A DNA stretch of 64,000 nucleotides. Source: Ramlibacter sp. Lineage in GTDB: Bacteria > Pseudomonadota > Gammaproteobacteria > Burkholderiales > Burkholderiaceae_C. Location: the NCBI GenBank assembly GCA_013815685.1, contig JACDFR010000010.1, positions 1-64,000 of the forward strand, given 5' to 3'. The notes below the pieces were generated by a model. The model searched no databases and was not told the origin of the DNA. It saw only the letters and a program-made list of their open reading frames with translations. Of this stretch, positions 26,784-35,691 are shown in pieces. Every line of letters begins with the position of its first letter. Within the stretch, counting starts at the first letter, position 1. The translations under genes and the position numbers were made by a program.

Positions 26784-27619
26784 TGAACATCAGTCAAGAG
26801 ACGACCGAGCTTCAGTATTGGGAGTCGCTGGCCCCCAGCTGGCAGAAGCACCATCGGTTCTTCAACCGCCACAGCGCTCCGGTCACCGCCCGGATGCTGT
26901 CCCTCGCCGGCGTCGAGTCCGGGTGCAGGGTGCTCGACATCGCGAGCGGGACGGGGGAGCCCGCCCTGACCGCGGCGCGCCGCGTTGGGCCGGCCGGGTC
27001 GGTTCTCGGCACGGACTTCGTCGAAGAGATGCTCGTTTTTGCGCGCACCGAGGCTGCCAGGCTCGGGCTGCGCAACCTCGAGTTCCGATGCGTGGACGGT
27101 GAGCGGCTCGAGCTGATGCCCGGGACATTCGATGCAGTGACCATCCGGTGGGGCCTGATGTTCATGCCGGATCCCGGAGCGTGCCTGGCGGGTGTGCACC
27201 GGGCGCTGCGGCCTGGAGGGAAGATCGCGGTGGCGTGCTGGTCGGCTCGGGACGAGAACCCGTGGCTGAATCTCCCGCTAGGGATCCTTCGTCGAATGCT
27301 GGATGTCCCGCTCACGCCGCCGGGGGCCCCGGGACCGTTCGCGTTTGCGGCGGAGAACGCCCTGGTGCACGCGCTGGTGTCGGCCGGCTTCGACGAGGTG
27401 GTCGCTGAACGCGTGGAGTTCACCATGGCCGAGTTCGACACAGTGCAGAGCTATTTCTCGTACATCTGCGAGATCGCCGGTCCGATCGCAAAGATGTACG
27501 CCGCCCTCGCGCCGGAGCAACGCGAGACGTTCGAGGGCGAGCTCGCACGAGTCGTCTGTAGACCTGACGGCAGCGTTCGGCTCACGGGGGCCACCTGGGT
27601 GGCCTCGGGTCGCAGGTAG
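26784..27619 (+). CDS. SAM-dependent methyltransferase (UbiE-like class I)
   Basis: 278 residues. Motif I is VLDIASGTGEPALTAARRVG, followed by the acidic LGTDFVEEML, post-I VDGERLEL, and AVTIRWGLMFMPDP with LRPGGKIAVACWS. These place it with UbiE/COQ5-type and natural-product methyltransferases. It is the last clear gene of the NRPS block and likely methylates the peptide or its precursor. The start at 26784 is 2 bases after the preceding stop. Confidence 0.9.
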
Positions 27620-28252
27620 CGCCGTGGCGTGTGGCTCCACCCGCGCAGCTGCGGTCGAAAAGCCGGGATGCCGGCGAAGGAAATTCCGCGTGAACACCGA
27701 TCTATTGACACATCACAGCTAGGGGGCAGGCGTGACCTCTATGGAGTCCACGTTGATCCACCCCCAGTCTGGGAGGCTGAGGTGAGATAGCGGATCGCGA
27801 TGTTGTAGTTGCCTGCGGCAAGGCGATGCATTGGCCCCGAGGTCGTGCCGAATCGGGCGCTTCTTCGTTCTGGCGGATTGCGCCGTGGTGCCTCCGCAGG
27901 CCTGGACTTTCGATCCGACCCGGCCGCAATCGCACCCGAAGCCGTCCTACAGCGGCGCCTTTGCGCGTCCTAGGATTGGCGCCAGAGCACCGCCGCGCGG
28001 TGCCGCAGTATGAATCAGAGGATGAGTCATGCCCAATCGCGGCAGAAAAACTCGCCAAGCGCCGTGAAAAGTACTCGGAATTTGACATGAGCGACGCGGA
28101 TGCCGACCGCCGGCCTTATCGCCCAGTCAGCCCAGGGCCCGCAAATTCGCCCTGGGCGACGAAACATGGCGCGAGCCGCGTTGGGACAGGCAACATCCGA
28201 ACAGCTAGTCGCGCGAGCAGGAGTGCTGCCCGGTACTTGCGATACTCCGGGC
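27620..28252. other. Right boundary of the accessory DNA, no intact gene
   Basis: These 630 bases hold no supportable complete gene. A protein-like relic is present on the minus strand near 27719-27870 (separate entry). No copy of the ssrA 3' end, integrase or inverted-repeat terminus was found, so the exact edge of the accessory DNA cannot be placed. Confidence 0.55.
27719..27870 (-). pseudogene. Possible relic of a beta-sandwich (carbohydrate-binding-like) protein C-terminus
   Basis: On the minus strand one frame reads LAAGNYNIAIRYLTSAS and another, slightly downstream, LPDWGWINVDSIEVTPAP and a stop at 27719. Joined by a frameshift they look like the final strands of a galactose-binding/CBM-type domain. 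No upstream gene body or start is seen, so this is at best a fragment left by recombination. Confidence 0.25.
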
Positions 28253-28975
28253 ATGCAACTGCAAGATGTCCTGTTTTCACAGGGGTTCGGCACCCGCCGG
28301 GTATGCGCCGGCCTGATCCAGTACGGCCACGTCCACATGGATGGGCAGCCCGTAACCGACGCCGCACTGGAGGTGGTTGCCTCCAGCCTGGTTTTCGAGG
28401 TCGACGGCGCCGAGTGGCAGTACTACGAAAAGGCTTACTTGATGCTGCACAAGCCGGCCTCAACCGAATGCTCGCGCAAGCCGTCCGCCTATCCCAGCAT
28501 CTATAGCTTGCTGCCAGCGCCCTTGCGCCAGCGCCCGCAAAAAGGGGCGACCCAGGGCGTGCAGGCCGTCGGCCGCCTGGACCAGGACACCACCGGGCTG
28601 CTGCTGCTCACCGACGACGGCCAATTCATCCACCGCATGAGTTCGCCGCGCCATCATGTGCCGAAGGTTTACGAGGTGACTGCCAAGCACCCGGTAGACG
28701 ATCGCCAGCTCAACCGTTTGCTCGAAGGCGTGACGCTGGACGACGATCCAAGGCCCGTGAAGGCCGCAGCCTGCGAAGTGGCCGGTGAGCGGCTGCTGCG
28801 CCTGACCTTGACCGAGGGCAAGTATCACCAGGTCAAACGCATGATTGCCGCCGTGGGCAACCGGGTGGAAGGCTTGCATCGTGCATCCATCGGACGCCTG
28901 GTCTTGCCTGCGGATCTTGCGGCCGGCCAGTGGCGCTGGCTGTCCGATGCGGACCTGGCTTTGCTGGCTCCCTGA
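28253..28975 (+). CDS. rsuA: 16S rRNA pseudouridine synthase, RsuA family
   Basis: The 240-residue protein has an N-terminal S4-like RNA-binding domain (LQDVLFSQGFGTRRVCAGLI), then the synthase domain with catalytic Asp in GRLDQDTTGLLLLTDDG, and the C-terminal EGKYHQVKRMIAAVGNRV. RsuA makes pseudouridine 516 in 16S rRNA. The ATG at 28253 is chosen because it starts directly at the S4 domain; an upstream in-frame ATG at 28100 would add 51 unlikely residues. This is the first clear core gene after the accessory DNA. Confidence 0.92.
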   Translation: MQLQDVLFSQGFGTRRVCAGLIQYGHVHMDGQPVTDAALEVVASSLVFEVDGAEWQYYEKAYLMLHKPASTECSRKPSAYPSIYSLLPAPLRQRPQKGATQGVQAVGRLDQDTTGLLLLTDDGQFIHRMSSPRHHVPKVYEVTAKHPVDDRQLNRLLEGVTLDDDPRPVKAAACEVAGERLLRLTLTEGKYHQVKRMIAAVGNRVEGLHRASIGRLVLPADLAAGQWRWLSDADLALLAP

Positions 28976-29749
28976 TCAGGCCAGCGGCGCAAGAAACTCG
29001 ACAATGGACTGGGTAACCCGTTCGGGCTGGTCGCGATGAGGGGAATGGCCGCACCGCGGCAGCACCAGCCGGCCGATCGGCCCCTGCGCCGGGGCGATAT
29101 CCTCGATCTGCTGAAGCGTCCCGTAAGGATCGTCCTCGCCCTGAATGGCCAGGATCGGGGCGATGATGCGTCGGCAATCGGGTCGGATGTCCAGACCGCG
29201 AAATGAGGGGCTGAGCCAGATGTCGTTCCATTGCCAGAATGCGCAGTCGACGTCGGCGTGATAGCGCCGCAGGCGCTCGCGCAGATCGCCGGATTCGTAC
29301 GTCTGGCGGACTGCGCGGATCGCCAGGACGGATTTTTCTTCCACGATGACGTGCGGTGCCATCACCACGCTGGCCGTGACCGGCATCTGGCTCGCAAACA
29401 GCAGGGCAATCGTGCCGCCGTCCGAATGGCCCAGCAGAACGGGGCTGCGGATACCCAAAGCATTCAGCAGGCCGGGCAGCACTTCCAGTGCCTCGCGGTG
29501 CAGATAATCCGGGCCCAGGCGTCCTGCAGCGCGGGCGTCCGGCACCGATTCCGAGCCGCCATAGCCGCGCCGGGAGTAAACGATCCCCTCGCGGCCGGTG
29601 GCGGCACAGACCTGGTCGGGCCAGTCGCGCCACATGGCGACCGACCCCAGGCCCTCATGAAGAAAAATAATTGGTGCCAGACGTCGTCCGGATGAGCCGG
29701 CGAGGCGTTGAACCTCCAATCCGGTGCCGTTGACCTGTATCCGTTCCAT
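28976..29749 (-). CDS. Alpha/beta hydrolase
   Basis: 257 residues with a canonical alpha/beta-hydrolase layout: IIFLHEGLGSVAMW with the oxyanion region, VYSRRGYGGSES, the nucleophile elbow LLGHSDGGTIALL, an acid in IQGEDDPYGT, and a catalytic His in PRCGHSPHRDQPE. Soluble, no signal peptide. Relatives are esterases or C-C hydrolases; the substrate is not predictable. The ATG at 29749 is taken; the frame is open further upstream, but that part overlaps the beginning of the divergent beta-propeller gene. Confidence 0.88.
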   Translation of the reverse strand: MERIQVNGTGLEVQRLAGSSGRRLAPIIFLHEGLGSVAMWRDWPDQVCAATGREGIVYSRRGYGGSESVPDARAAGRLGPDYLHREALEVLPGLLNALGIRSPVLLGHSDGGTIALLFASQMPVTASVVMAPHVIVEEKSVLAIRAVRQTYESGDLRERLRRYHADVDCAFWQWNDIWLSPSFRGLDIRPDCRRIIAPILAIQGEDDPYGTLQQIEDIAPAQGPIGRLVLPRCGHSPHRDQPERVTQSIVEFLAPLA

Positions 29750-29819
29750 CAAGGGGATATTAAGGGAACGCCAAGCGCTGCCGGATACACTCCAACGTCC
29801 CCCCAGGAAGCGGTCTTTC

Positions 29820-30803
29820 GTGAAACTTATCTCGCGTTGTTTGGGCCTGTTGCAGGCGGCACTTCTTGCTGCCGCTTCTTTTTCCGCCGCAGCGGATGTC
29901 CCGCCGGTCTTCATCCTGAATTCGCTGGATGGCAGCGTCAGTGTGATCGATCCCACGCAGTGGGCGGAGGTCAAGCGCCTTCCCACGGGCAAGGAGCCGC
30001 ACCACCTTTACATGACGCCCGACGAAAAGTCGGTGATCGTTGCGAACGCGCTGGCGGATTCCCTGACGTTCATCGATCCCCGCACGGCGGAGATCCAGCG
30101 CACGGTGCGCGGCATCGTCGATCCTTACCACCTTCGCTTTTCGCCCGACATGAAGTGGCTGGTGATCGCCGGCAATCGGCTCAATCACGTTGATATCTAC
30201 CGGTGGGACGGCAAGGAGCCGCAGCTGGCCAAGCGCATCGCGACCGCCAGGACGCCCAGCCATATCTGGATCGACGGCAAGAGCACGACCGCATTCGTCA
30301 CCATGCAAGACAGCGACGAGCTGGTTGCGGTCGACCTGGCGACGCAATCGCTCACCTGGCGGGTCAAGACCGGCCCGATGCCGGCCGACGTGTTCGGGAC
30401 ACCCGACGGGAAAAATCTGCTGGTCGGCATGACCGGTGGCGATTCGGTCGAGGTCTACGACGTGAGCGGCAGGGAGCCCAAACTCACCAAATCCATCAAG
30501 ACGGGCGCGGGTGCCCACGCATTTCGTTCGGCGGGCGATGCGCGCCACGTGTACGTCAGCAACCGGGTTGCCAACACGATCGGCAAGATCGATCTGCAGA
30601 CCTTCGCCCTGGTGGACACGATTCCCGCGCCCGGCGGCCCGGATTGCATCGAAGTACTGGCGGGTGGCAAGTTGCTGCTCGTGACCTCGCGCTGGGCCAG
30701 GAAGCTCACCATCATCGATACCGAGACGAAGAAAGTCGTTCGGCAGATCAAGGTAGGCAAGTCCCCTCATGGCGTCTGGACGCTCGCGCACGCGCCTCGC
30801 TGA
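29820..30803 (+). CDS. Secreted YncE-like beta-propeller protein
   Basis: A GTG start at 29820 gives a 327-residue protein with a clear signal peptide (LISRCLGLLQAALLAAASFS, cleavage after AAA). YVTN/NHL-type blades follow, each with an IDPxT or V-DLAT type repeat: VSVIDPTQWAEVKRLPTGKE, LTFIDPRTAEIQRTV, LVAVDLATQSLTWRV, GKIDLQTFALVDTI, LTIIDTETKKVVRQI. Such periplasmic propellers bind ligands or partner proteins. Its end overlaps the next gene by 35 bases, indicating an operon with the deacetylase and desaturase. Confidence 0.85.
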   Translation: MKLISRCLGLLQAALLAAASFSAAADVPPVFILNSLDGSVSVIDPTQWAEVKRLPTGKEPHHLYMTPDEKSVIVANALADSLTFIDPRTAEIQRTVRGIVDPYHLRFSPDMKWLVIAGNRLNHVDIYRWDGKEPQLAKRIATARTPSHIWIDGKSTTAFVTMQDSDELVAVDLATQSLTWRVKTGPMPADVFGTPDGKNLLVGMTGGDSVEVYDVSGREPKLTKSIKTGAGAHAFRSAGDARHVYVSNRVANTIGKIDLQTFALVDTIPAPGGPDCIEVLAGGKLLLVTSRWARKLTIIDTETKKVVRQIKVGKSPHGVWTLAHAPR

Positions 30804-31587
30804 GGCAGGCCTGGCAGCCCTGCTGGGGCCCGCGTTTTTCGCCGGGTCGGCCCTTGCGCAAACCCCCGTTTGCGACCGACCGGTGTTCCTCACGCTGGAT
30901 ACCGGTCACATGGAAGTCGCACCCTTGATTGCCGAGGTGCTGGCGCGCCAGCACGTGAAAGTGACTTTTTTCGCCGCCAATGAGCGCACCAAGTCGGGCG
31001 ACGGCAGCCTGGGCTCACATTGGGCGCCGTGGTGGAAGGCCAGGGCGGCCGAAGGGCACGAGTTCGCGTCCCACACCTGGGACCATGTGTATTGGCGCGC
31101 GGACGTGCCCGGGACGCCACCGCGATTTCGCGTTCGCGCGTCTGCGGGCCCCGACGAGGGCCGTGATCTGGTCTGGACGGCGGCACAGTATTGCGGTCAG
31201 ATCGACAAGGCAGCGCAGCGGTTGCGGGAAATGACCGGCAAGAAGCCGCTGCCGCTGTTCCGCGCGCCGGGGGGCAAAACCTCGCCGCGCTTTCTTCGCG
31301 CCGCCAAGGCTTGCGGTTACGAGCACGTCGCCTGGGCGCCGGCTGGTTTCCTGGGCGATGAGTTGCCCAGCGAAACCGCCAGCAATGCGGCTTTGCTGAA
31401 AAAGGCCTTGAACGATGTGAGAAGCGGGGACATCCTGGTAGCCCACCTGGGCATCTGGTCGCGCAAGGACCCGTGGGCGCCGACGGTGCTGGAGCCGCTC
31501 ATCGTGGGGCTGAAGGAAAAGGGATTCTGCTTCCGGACCTTGCGCGACCACCCGGGCTATCGCGGCTGGATCGCCCAGGCGAACTGA
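30769..31587 (+). CDS. Polysaccharide-deacetylase-family protein (NodB-like), exported
   Basis: 272 residues with an N-terminal signal peptide (LAALLGPAFFAGSALAQ). A NodB-like domain follows: VFLTLDTGHMEVAPLIAEVL, VTFFAANERT, EFASHTWDHVYW containing the metal-binding HxxxH, and LFRAPGGKTSP with the conserved Arg. The usual FDDGP first motif appears as LDTGH, so metal coordination may differ. Predicted to remove acyl groups from glycans in the periplasm. Confidence 0.82.
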   Translation: MASGRSRTRLAEAGLAALLGPAFFAGSALAQTPVCDRPVFLTLDTGHMEVAPLIAEVLARQHVKVTFFAANERTKSGDGSLGSHWAPWWKARAAEGHEFASHTWDHVYWRADVPGTPPRFRVRASAGPDEGRDLVWTAAQYCGQIDKAAQRLREMTGKKPLPLFRAPGGKTSPRFLRAAKACGYEHVAWAPAGFLGDELPSETASNAALLKKALNDVRSGDILVAHLGIWSRKDPWAPTVLEPLIVGLKEKGFCFRTLRDHPGYRGWIAQAN

Positions 31588-31589
31588 CG

Positions 31590-32573
31590 ATGGACAAGTT
31601 GGAAGAAATCTTCGGCGTGGCACAGCAATGGCTGTATGAAACGCTGATGCAGCCGCTGATGTTCGCGCTGGGCCTGGGCCATTTGCTCGAAGACGGCTAC
31701 GCCGCCAGTGGCTGGCTCCTCATGGGCCTGATACAGCTCGCCGTGCTGGTCGCGGTCATCGGGCCGCTGCAGTCGTGGCGCCCGGTGGAGGCCGTGAGCG
31801 ACCGAGCCACTATCCACACCGACGTGCTGTACACGTTGATTCACCGGTTAGGGTTATTTCGCGTTGCGTTGTTCCTGCTGGTGGAGCCGTTGTTCGACGA
31901 GCTGTTCGGCAGCCTGCGCCTGGTGGGCTTCGGCACCTTCCATATCGACCAACTCTGGCCGGGGATCACGGATACCGCGCTGGTGAGCTTCATCGTTTAC
32001 CTGGTCATTTTCGATTTTGCCGATTATTGGCTTCACCGGGCCCAACACGGCTCGAGCTGGTGGTGGAGCCTGCATTCACTGCATCATTCCCAACGCCAGA
32101 TGACGATGTGGAGCGACAACCGCAACCACCTTGCGGACGATCTCTTGCGCGACAGCCTGCTGGTCATGCTGGCGCAGCTGATCGGCGTGGCGCCCGGGCA
32201 GTTCGTGGCCATCGTCGCGATCACGCAGTTGAGCGAAAGCCTGCAGCATGCCAATGTCAGGCTGTGGTTCGGCCGGGTGGGCGAGCGGCTTTGGATCAGT
32301 CCCCGCTTTCATCGGCTGCACCACAGCATCGGGATCGGCCACGAGAGGACGGGCGCCCACCCTGCGATCGTGCGGGGCCGCAGCCCGGCCCTGGGTGGGC
32401 ACAACTTCGGCGTCTTGCTGCCGTGGTGGGACATGCTATTCGGCACGGCCAACTTCGAACAGCGCTATGACCCGACGGGGGTGCGCGACCAGGTCGAGGC
32501 CGGCCGCGACTACGGGCGCGGCTTCTGGTCCCAGCAATGGCTGGGCCTCAAGCGCTTGGCCGGAAGGGCATAG
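31590..32573 (+). CDS. Sterol desaturase/fatty-acid hydroxylase-family membrane protein
   Basis: 327 residues with several membrane segments and the family's di-iron histidine boxes: YWLHRAQH, SLHSLHHSQRQM, and FHRLHHSIGIGH near the C-terminus. These enzymes insert oxygen into lipids using a di-iron centre. It starts 2 bases after the deacetylase stop, so the three genes are co-transcribed, perhaps for envelope lipid or glycan modification. Confidence 0.9.
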   Translation: MDKLEEIFGVAQQWLYETLMQPLMFALGLGHLLEDGYAASGWLLMGLIQLAVLVAVIGPLQSWRPVEAVSDRATIHTDVLYTLIHRLGLFRVALFLLVEPLFDELFGSLRLVGFGTFHIDQLWPGITDTALVSFIVYLVIFDFADYWLHRAQHGSSWWWSLHSLHHSQRQMTMWSDNRNHLADDLLRDSLLVMLAQLIGVAPGQFVAIVAITQLSESLQHANVRLWFGRVGERLWISPRFHRLHHSIGIGHERTGAHPAIVRGRSPALGGHNFGVLLPWWDMLFGTANFEQRYDPTGVRDQVEAGRDYGRGFWSQQWLGLKRLAGRA

Positions 32574-32593
32574 CGAGCCGTTAGCATCGGCAT

Positions 32594-33415
32594 ATGCAGG
32601 CATTCCCTCAAGCTGAGCCGCCCGATATCGGTCTCGTCATCGTCGGCGACGAAATCCTGTCCGGCAAACGCGCGGACAAGCACATGCCCAAGCTCATCGA
32701 GCTGCTGGCCGCGCGCGGTTTGCAGCTGATCTGGGCGGAATACGTCGGCGATTCGCGCGAGCGCATCACGGCCACGCTGCGACGCGCCTTTGCCTCGGGC
32801 GACGTGGTTTTTTCGTGCGGCGGCATCGGTGCGACGCCCGATGACCATACCCGCCAATGCGCGGGCAACGCGCTCGGCGTCGAGCTCGAACTGCATCCGC
32901 AGGCCGAAGTGCTGATTCGCGAGCGCATGCAGGACATCGCGCGGGAACAGGGGACTCCGTACGAATCCGATCGTCCCGACAATATCCATCGGTTGAACAT
33001 GGGTGTCTTTCCGAAGGGCGCGCGGCTGATTCCCAATCCCTACAACAAGATCCCCGGCTTCAGCATGGGCCATGTGCACTTCGTGCCTGGGTTCCCCGTC
33101 ATGGCCTGGCCGATGATCGAATGGGTGCTCGATCACCATTACCCGCACCTGTTGCGCAAGACGGCGAACATCGAGAAATCGATCATCGTCTTCGGCGCCA
33201 TGGAAGCGGCGCTCACGCCATTGATGGAGCAGATCGAGCGCGACCACCCCGGGGTGAGGGTGTTCAGCCTTCCCAGCGTCGACCACCCCGAATACGGACG
33301 GCACATCGACCTGGGCGTCAAGGGCGAACCTGCCGTCGTGGAGCCGGCCTACGCGCAGTTGCGGGCAGGCTTGCAGAGCTTCGGGGCGAAGACGGGCCCT
33401 GAATTGGTGCGATAG
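32594..33415 (+). CDS. Molybdopterin-binding (CinA N-terminal-like) domain protein
   Basis: 273 residues with a MoCF/CinA N-terminal fold: IGLVIVGDEILSGKRADKHM, DVVFSCGGIGATPDDHTRQC and LIPNPYNKIPGFSMGHVHFV with PGFP. Stand-alone members of this group are ADP-ribose pyrophosphatase-like or of unknown role; the C-terminal nicotinamide-nucleotide deamidase domain of full CinA is absent. It ends just upstream of the glnA control region. Confidence 0.87.
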   Translation: MQAFPQAEPPDIGLVIVGDEILSGKRADKHMPKLIELLAARGLQLIWAEYVGDSRERITATLRRAFASGDVVFSCGGIGATPDDHTRQCAGNALGVELELHPQAEVLIRERMQDIAREQGTPYESDRPDNIHRLNMGVFPKGARLIPNPYNKIPGFSMGHVHFVPGFPVMAWPMIEWVLDHHYPHLLRKTANIEKSIIVFGAMEAALTPLMEQIERDHPGVRVFSLPSVDHPEYGRHIDLGVKGEPAVVEPAYAQLRAGLQSFGAKTGPELVR

Positions 33416-33435
33416 AAGTCGCCCCATATTGGTGC
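33396..33435 (+). promoter_or_regulatory. Two NtrC-like enhancer sites upstream of glnA
   Basis: GCCCTGAATTGGTGC (33396-33410) and GCCCCATATTGGTGC (33421-33435) match each other and the enterobacterial NtrC operator pattern GCAC-N5-TGGTGC. They lie about 130-180 bases upstream of the sigma-54 promoter start, a typical enhancer distance. The first site overlaps the end of the preceding gene. Confidence 0.55.
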
Positions 33436-33551
33436 TATAAGGCGCCGCACTGTTTTGGCGCGCAACTTTTCCCGTAAGGAACGTCAGCAGCAGAGAACAA
33501 GGCAAAGATAGAGGACAATCGCCCAGCTTTGCATTGCGCCACGCACCAGCT

Positions 33552-33569
33552 TTGGCACAGAAACTGCAT
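33552..33569 (+). promoter_or_regulatory. Sigma-54 promoter of glnA
   Basis: TTGGCACAGAAACTGCAT has GG and GC separated by exactly ten bases, with the TGGCAC and TGCA context of -24/-12 promoters. Transcription should start near 33579, about 40 bases before the glnA ATG. Nitrogen-limited activation by NtrC, encoded downstream, is expected. Confidence 0.75.
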
Positions 33570-33616
33570 CCCTACCCCCGTCCAAATTCAACAACCATCC
33601 ACCAGGAGAACCATTG

Positions 33617-35035
33617 ATGGCAGCCAAGACCGTCGCAGACGTGATGAAGATGGTGAAGGAAAACGAAGTCAAGTTTGTCGACTTCCGTTTCACCGACACC
33701 CGCGGAAAGGAACAACACGTCACGGTGCCCGTTTCCCACTTCGACGAGGACAAGTTCAGCGGCGGCCATGCCTTCGACGGTTCCTCCATCGCCGGCTGGA
33801 AGGGCATCGAAGCCTCCGACATGCTGTTGATGCCGGATCCCAACACCGCCAACATTGACCCGTTCTTCGAAGAGACGACGCTGTTCCTCTCTTGCGACGT
33901 GCTGGAGCCGGGCGACGGCAAGGCCTATGACCGCGACCCGCGATCCATCGCGCGCCGCGCCGAGGCCTACCTGAAGGCGTCCGGCATGGGCGACACGGCC
34001 TTCTTCGGCCCGGAGCCCGAATTCTTCATCTTCGACGACGTGCGCTGGGGCGCCGACGGTTCGGGCTCGTTCGTCAAGATCGACGAGTACGAAGCGCCCT
34101 GGAACACCGGCAAGAAGATCGAGGGCGGCAACAAGGGCCACCGTCCCACCACCAAGGGCGGCTACTTCCCTGTTCCCCCGGTCGACAGCACGCAGGACCT
34201 GCGCGCCGAAATCTCCCTCATTCTCGAATCCCTGGGCATCCCGGTCGAGGTGTTCCACCACGAAGTGGCCGGCGCCGGCCAGAATGAGATCGGCACCAAG
34301 TTTTCGACGCTGGTCCAGCGCGCGGACTGGACCATCCTCCTGAAGTACGTGATCCACAACGTGGCGAATGCCTACGGCAAGACCGCGACCTTCATGCCCA
34401 AGCCTATCGTCGGCGACAACGGCTCGGGCATGCACGTGCACCAGTCGATCTGGAAGGACGGCAAGAACCTGTTCGCCGGTGACGGCTACGCCGGCCTGTC
34501 GGATTTCGCGCTGTACTACATCGGCGGCATCATCAAGCATGCCCGCGCCCTGAACGCCATCACCAACCCCGGCACCAACAGCTACAAGCGCCTGGTCCCC
34601 GGATTCGAGGCGCCGGTGAAGCTGGCCTATTCGGCCAAGAACCGCTCGGCCTCGATCCGTATTCCCTACGTGGCCAACCCCAAGGGCCGCCGTATCGAAG
34701 CGCGCTTCCCCGATCCCCTGATGAACCCCTACCTGGGCTTTTCCGCGCTGATGATGGCCGGCCTGGACGGCGTGGAGAACAAGATCCACCCGGGCGAGGC
34801 CGCCACCAAGGACCTGTACCACCTGCCGCCCGAAGAAGACGCGAAGATCCCGACCGTCTGCCACAGCCTGGACCAGGCGCTGGACTACCTGGATAAGGGC
34901 CGCAGCTTCCTGACCAAGGGAGGTGTGTTCACCGACACGATGATCGACGCCTTCATCGAGCTGAAGATGCAGGAAGTGACCCGCTTCCGCATGACGACGC
35001 ACCCGATCGAGTTCGACATGTACTACTCGCTGTAG
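33617..35035 (+). CDS. glnA: Glutamine synthetase type I
   Basis: The 472-residue enzyme condenses ammonia and glutamate with ATP. Motifs: [17 protein letters not shown], the ATP-site [35 protein letters not shown], the glutamate loop [13 protein letters not shown], and the adenylylation-site tyrosine in [10 protein letters not shown], so activity is likely controlled by GlnE. ATG 33617 follows AGGAGA. A sigma-54 promoter and NtrC-like sites precede it; a terminator follows, and ntrBC lies downstream. Confidence 0.98.
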   Translation: MAAKTVADVMKMVKENEVKFVDFRFTDTRGKEQHVTVPVSHFDEDKFSGGHAFDGSSIAGWKGIEASDMLLMPDPNTANIDPFFEETTLFLSCDVLEPGDGKAYDRDPRSIARRAEAYLKASGMGDTAFFGPEPEFFIFDDVRWGADGSGSFVKIDEYEAPWNTGKKIEGGNKGHRPTTKGGYFPVPPVDSTQDLRAEISLILESLGIPVEVFHHEVAGAGQNEIGTKFSTLVQRADWTILLKYVIHNVANAYGKTATFMPKPIVGDNGSGMHVHQSIWKDGKNLFAGDGYAGLSDFALYYIGGIIKHARALNAITNPGTNSYKRLVPGFEAPVKLAYSAKNRSASIRIPYVANPKGRRIEARFPDPLMNPYLGFSALMMAGLDGVENKIHPGEAATKDLYHLPPEEDAKIPTVCHSLDQALDYLDKGRSFLTKGGVFTDTMIDAFIELKMQEVTRFRMTTHPIEFDMYYSL

Positions 35036-35073
35036 GGCGATCCGATGCTGTAATTTCGCACGGCTTGTGGCAG

Positions 35074-35106
35074 GGAAAGGACGGCATCGGCCGTCCTTTC
35101 CTTTTT
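35074..35106 (+). terminator. Rho-independent terminator after glnA
   Basis: A perfect 12-base-pair stem (ggaaaggacggc / gccgtcctttcc) with a 4-base loop is followed by a T run, 38 bases past the glnA stop. Confidence 0.92.
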
Positions 35107-35192
35107 AGAATCAAGGGCTTAGTTGGCATTTCTTATCAATTGGTGGATACTGCAGAGCCAGCCCGTGCCTGCCGGTGCGAGGAGTCATCTCC

Positions 35193-35687
35193 ATGAAGTA
35201 CGCTTTTCTTTTCCCCTTGGCCGTTGCCGCTCTGGCAACCCACGCCCACGCCCAGACCATCTATCGCTGCTCGGGCAACGTCTATACCAATGACGCTGCC
35301 GAAGCCCGTGCCAAGGGCTGCAAGACCTTGGAGGGCGGCAACGTCACCGTGGTGCAAGGCACGCGTGTCAACAGCCCTCCCGCCCCCGTCAAGGTCGCTG
35401 CCGCCACGCAGTCCTCGGCAGGTCCTGGCCAGCGGATCGAGGCGGACGAGCAGCGCGCGAGGGATTCGGACGCCCGCGGCATCCTCGAATCCGAGCTGAA
35501 GAAGGCGGAGGTCCGGCATGCCGACCTGGTCAAGGAATACAACAACGGCGAGCCCGAAAAGATGGGTCCGGAACATCGCAACTACCAGAAGTACCTGGAC
35601 CGTGTCGCCGAACTGAAAGCCACCATCGCGCGCACCGAGAGCGACATCGCCGGCATCAGGCGAGAGCTGGGCCGGGTGTCAAAATGA
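35193..35687 (+). CDS. Exported protein of unknown function (DUF4124-like start)
   Basis: 164 residues with a signal peptide (LFPLAVAALATHAHAQ). The motif IYRCSGNVYTNDAAEARAKG then CKTLEGGNVTVVQG is recurrent in small periplasmic proteins of Burkholderiales. The C-terminal half is charged and helical, probably coiled coil (KKAEVRHADLVKEYNNGEPE; VAELKATIARTESDIAGIRR). It starts after a GGAG site and ends 5 bases before the ntrB start, so it may be co-transcribed with ntrBC. Function unknown. Confidence 0.8.
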   Translation: MKYAFLFPLAVAALATHAHAQTIYRCSGNVYTNDAAEARAKGCKTLEGGNVTVVQGTRVNSPPAPVKVAAATQSSAGPGQRIEADEQRARDSDARGILESELKKAEVRHADLVKEYNNGEPEKMGPEHRNYQKYLDRVAELKATIARTESDIAGIRRELGRVSK

Positions 35688-35691
35688 GGGC

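Noticed and set aside
27702..28088. A 128-codon minus-strand frame at the right accessory boundary
   Set aside because: Arg/Pro-rich low-information translation with no family signal; the better reading of its 3' part is a frameshifted relic in other frames.
27620..28252. Second copy of the ssrA 3' end (attachment repeat)
   Set aside because: Searched by eye for gggttcaattcccgcc and the acceptor stem on both strands; no match found.
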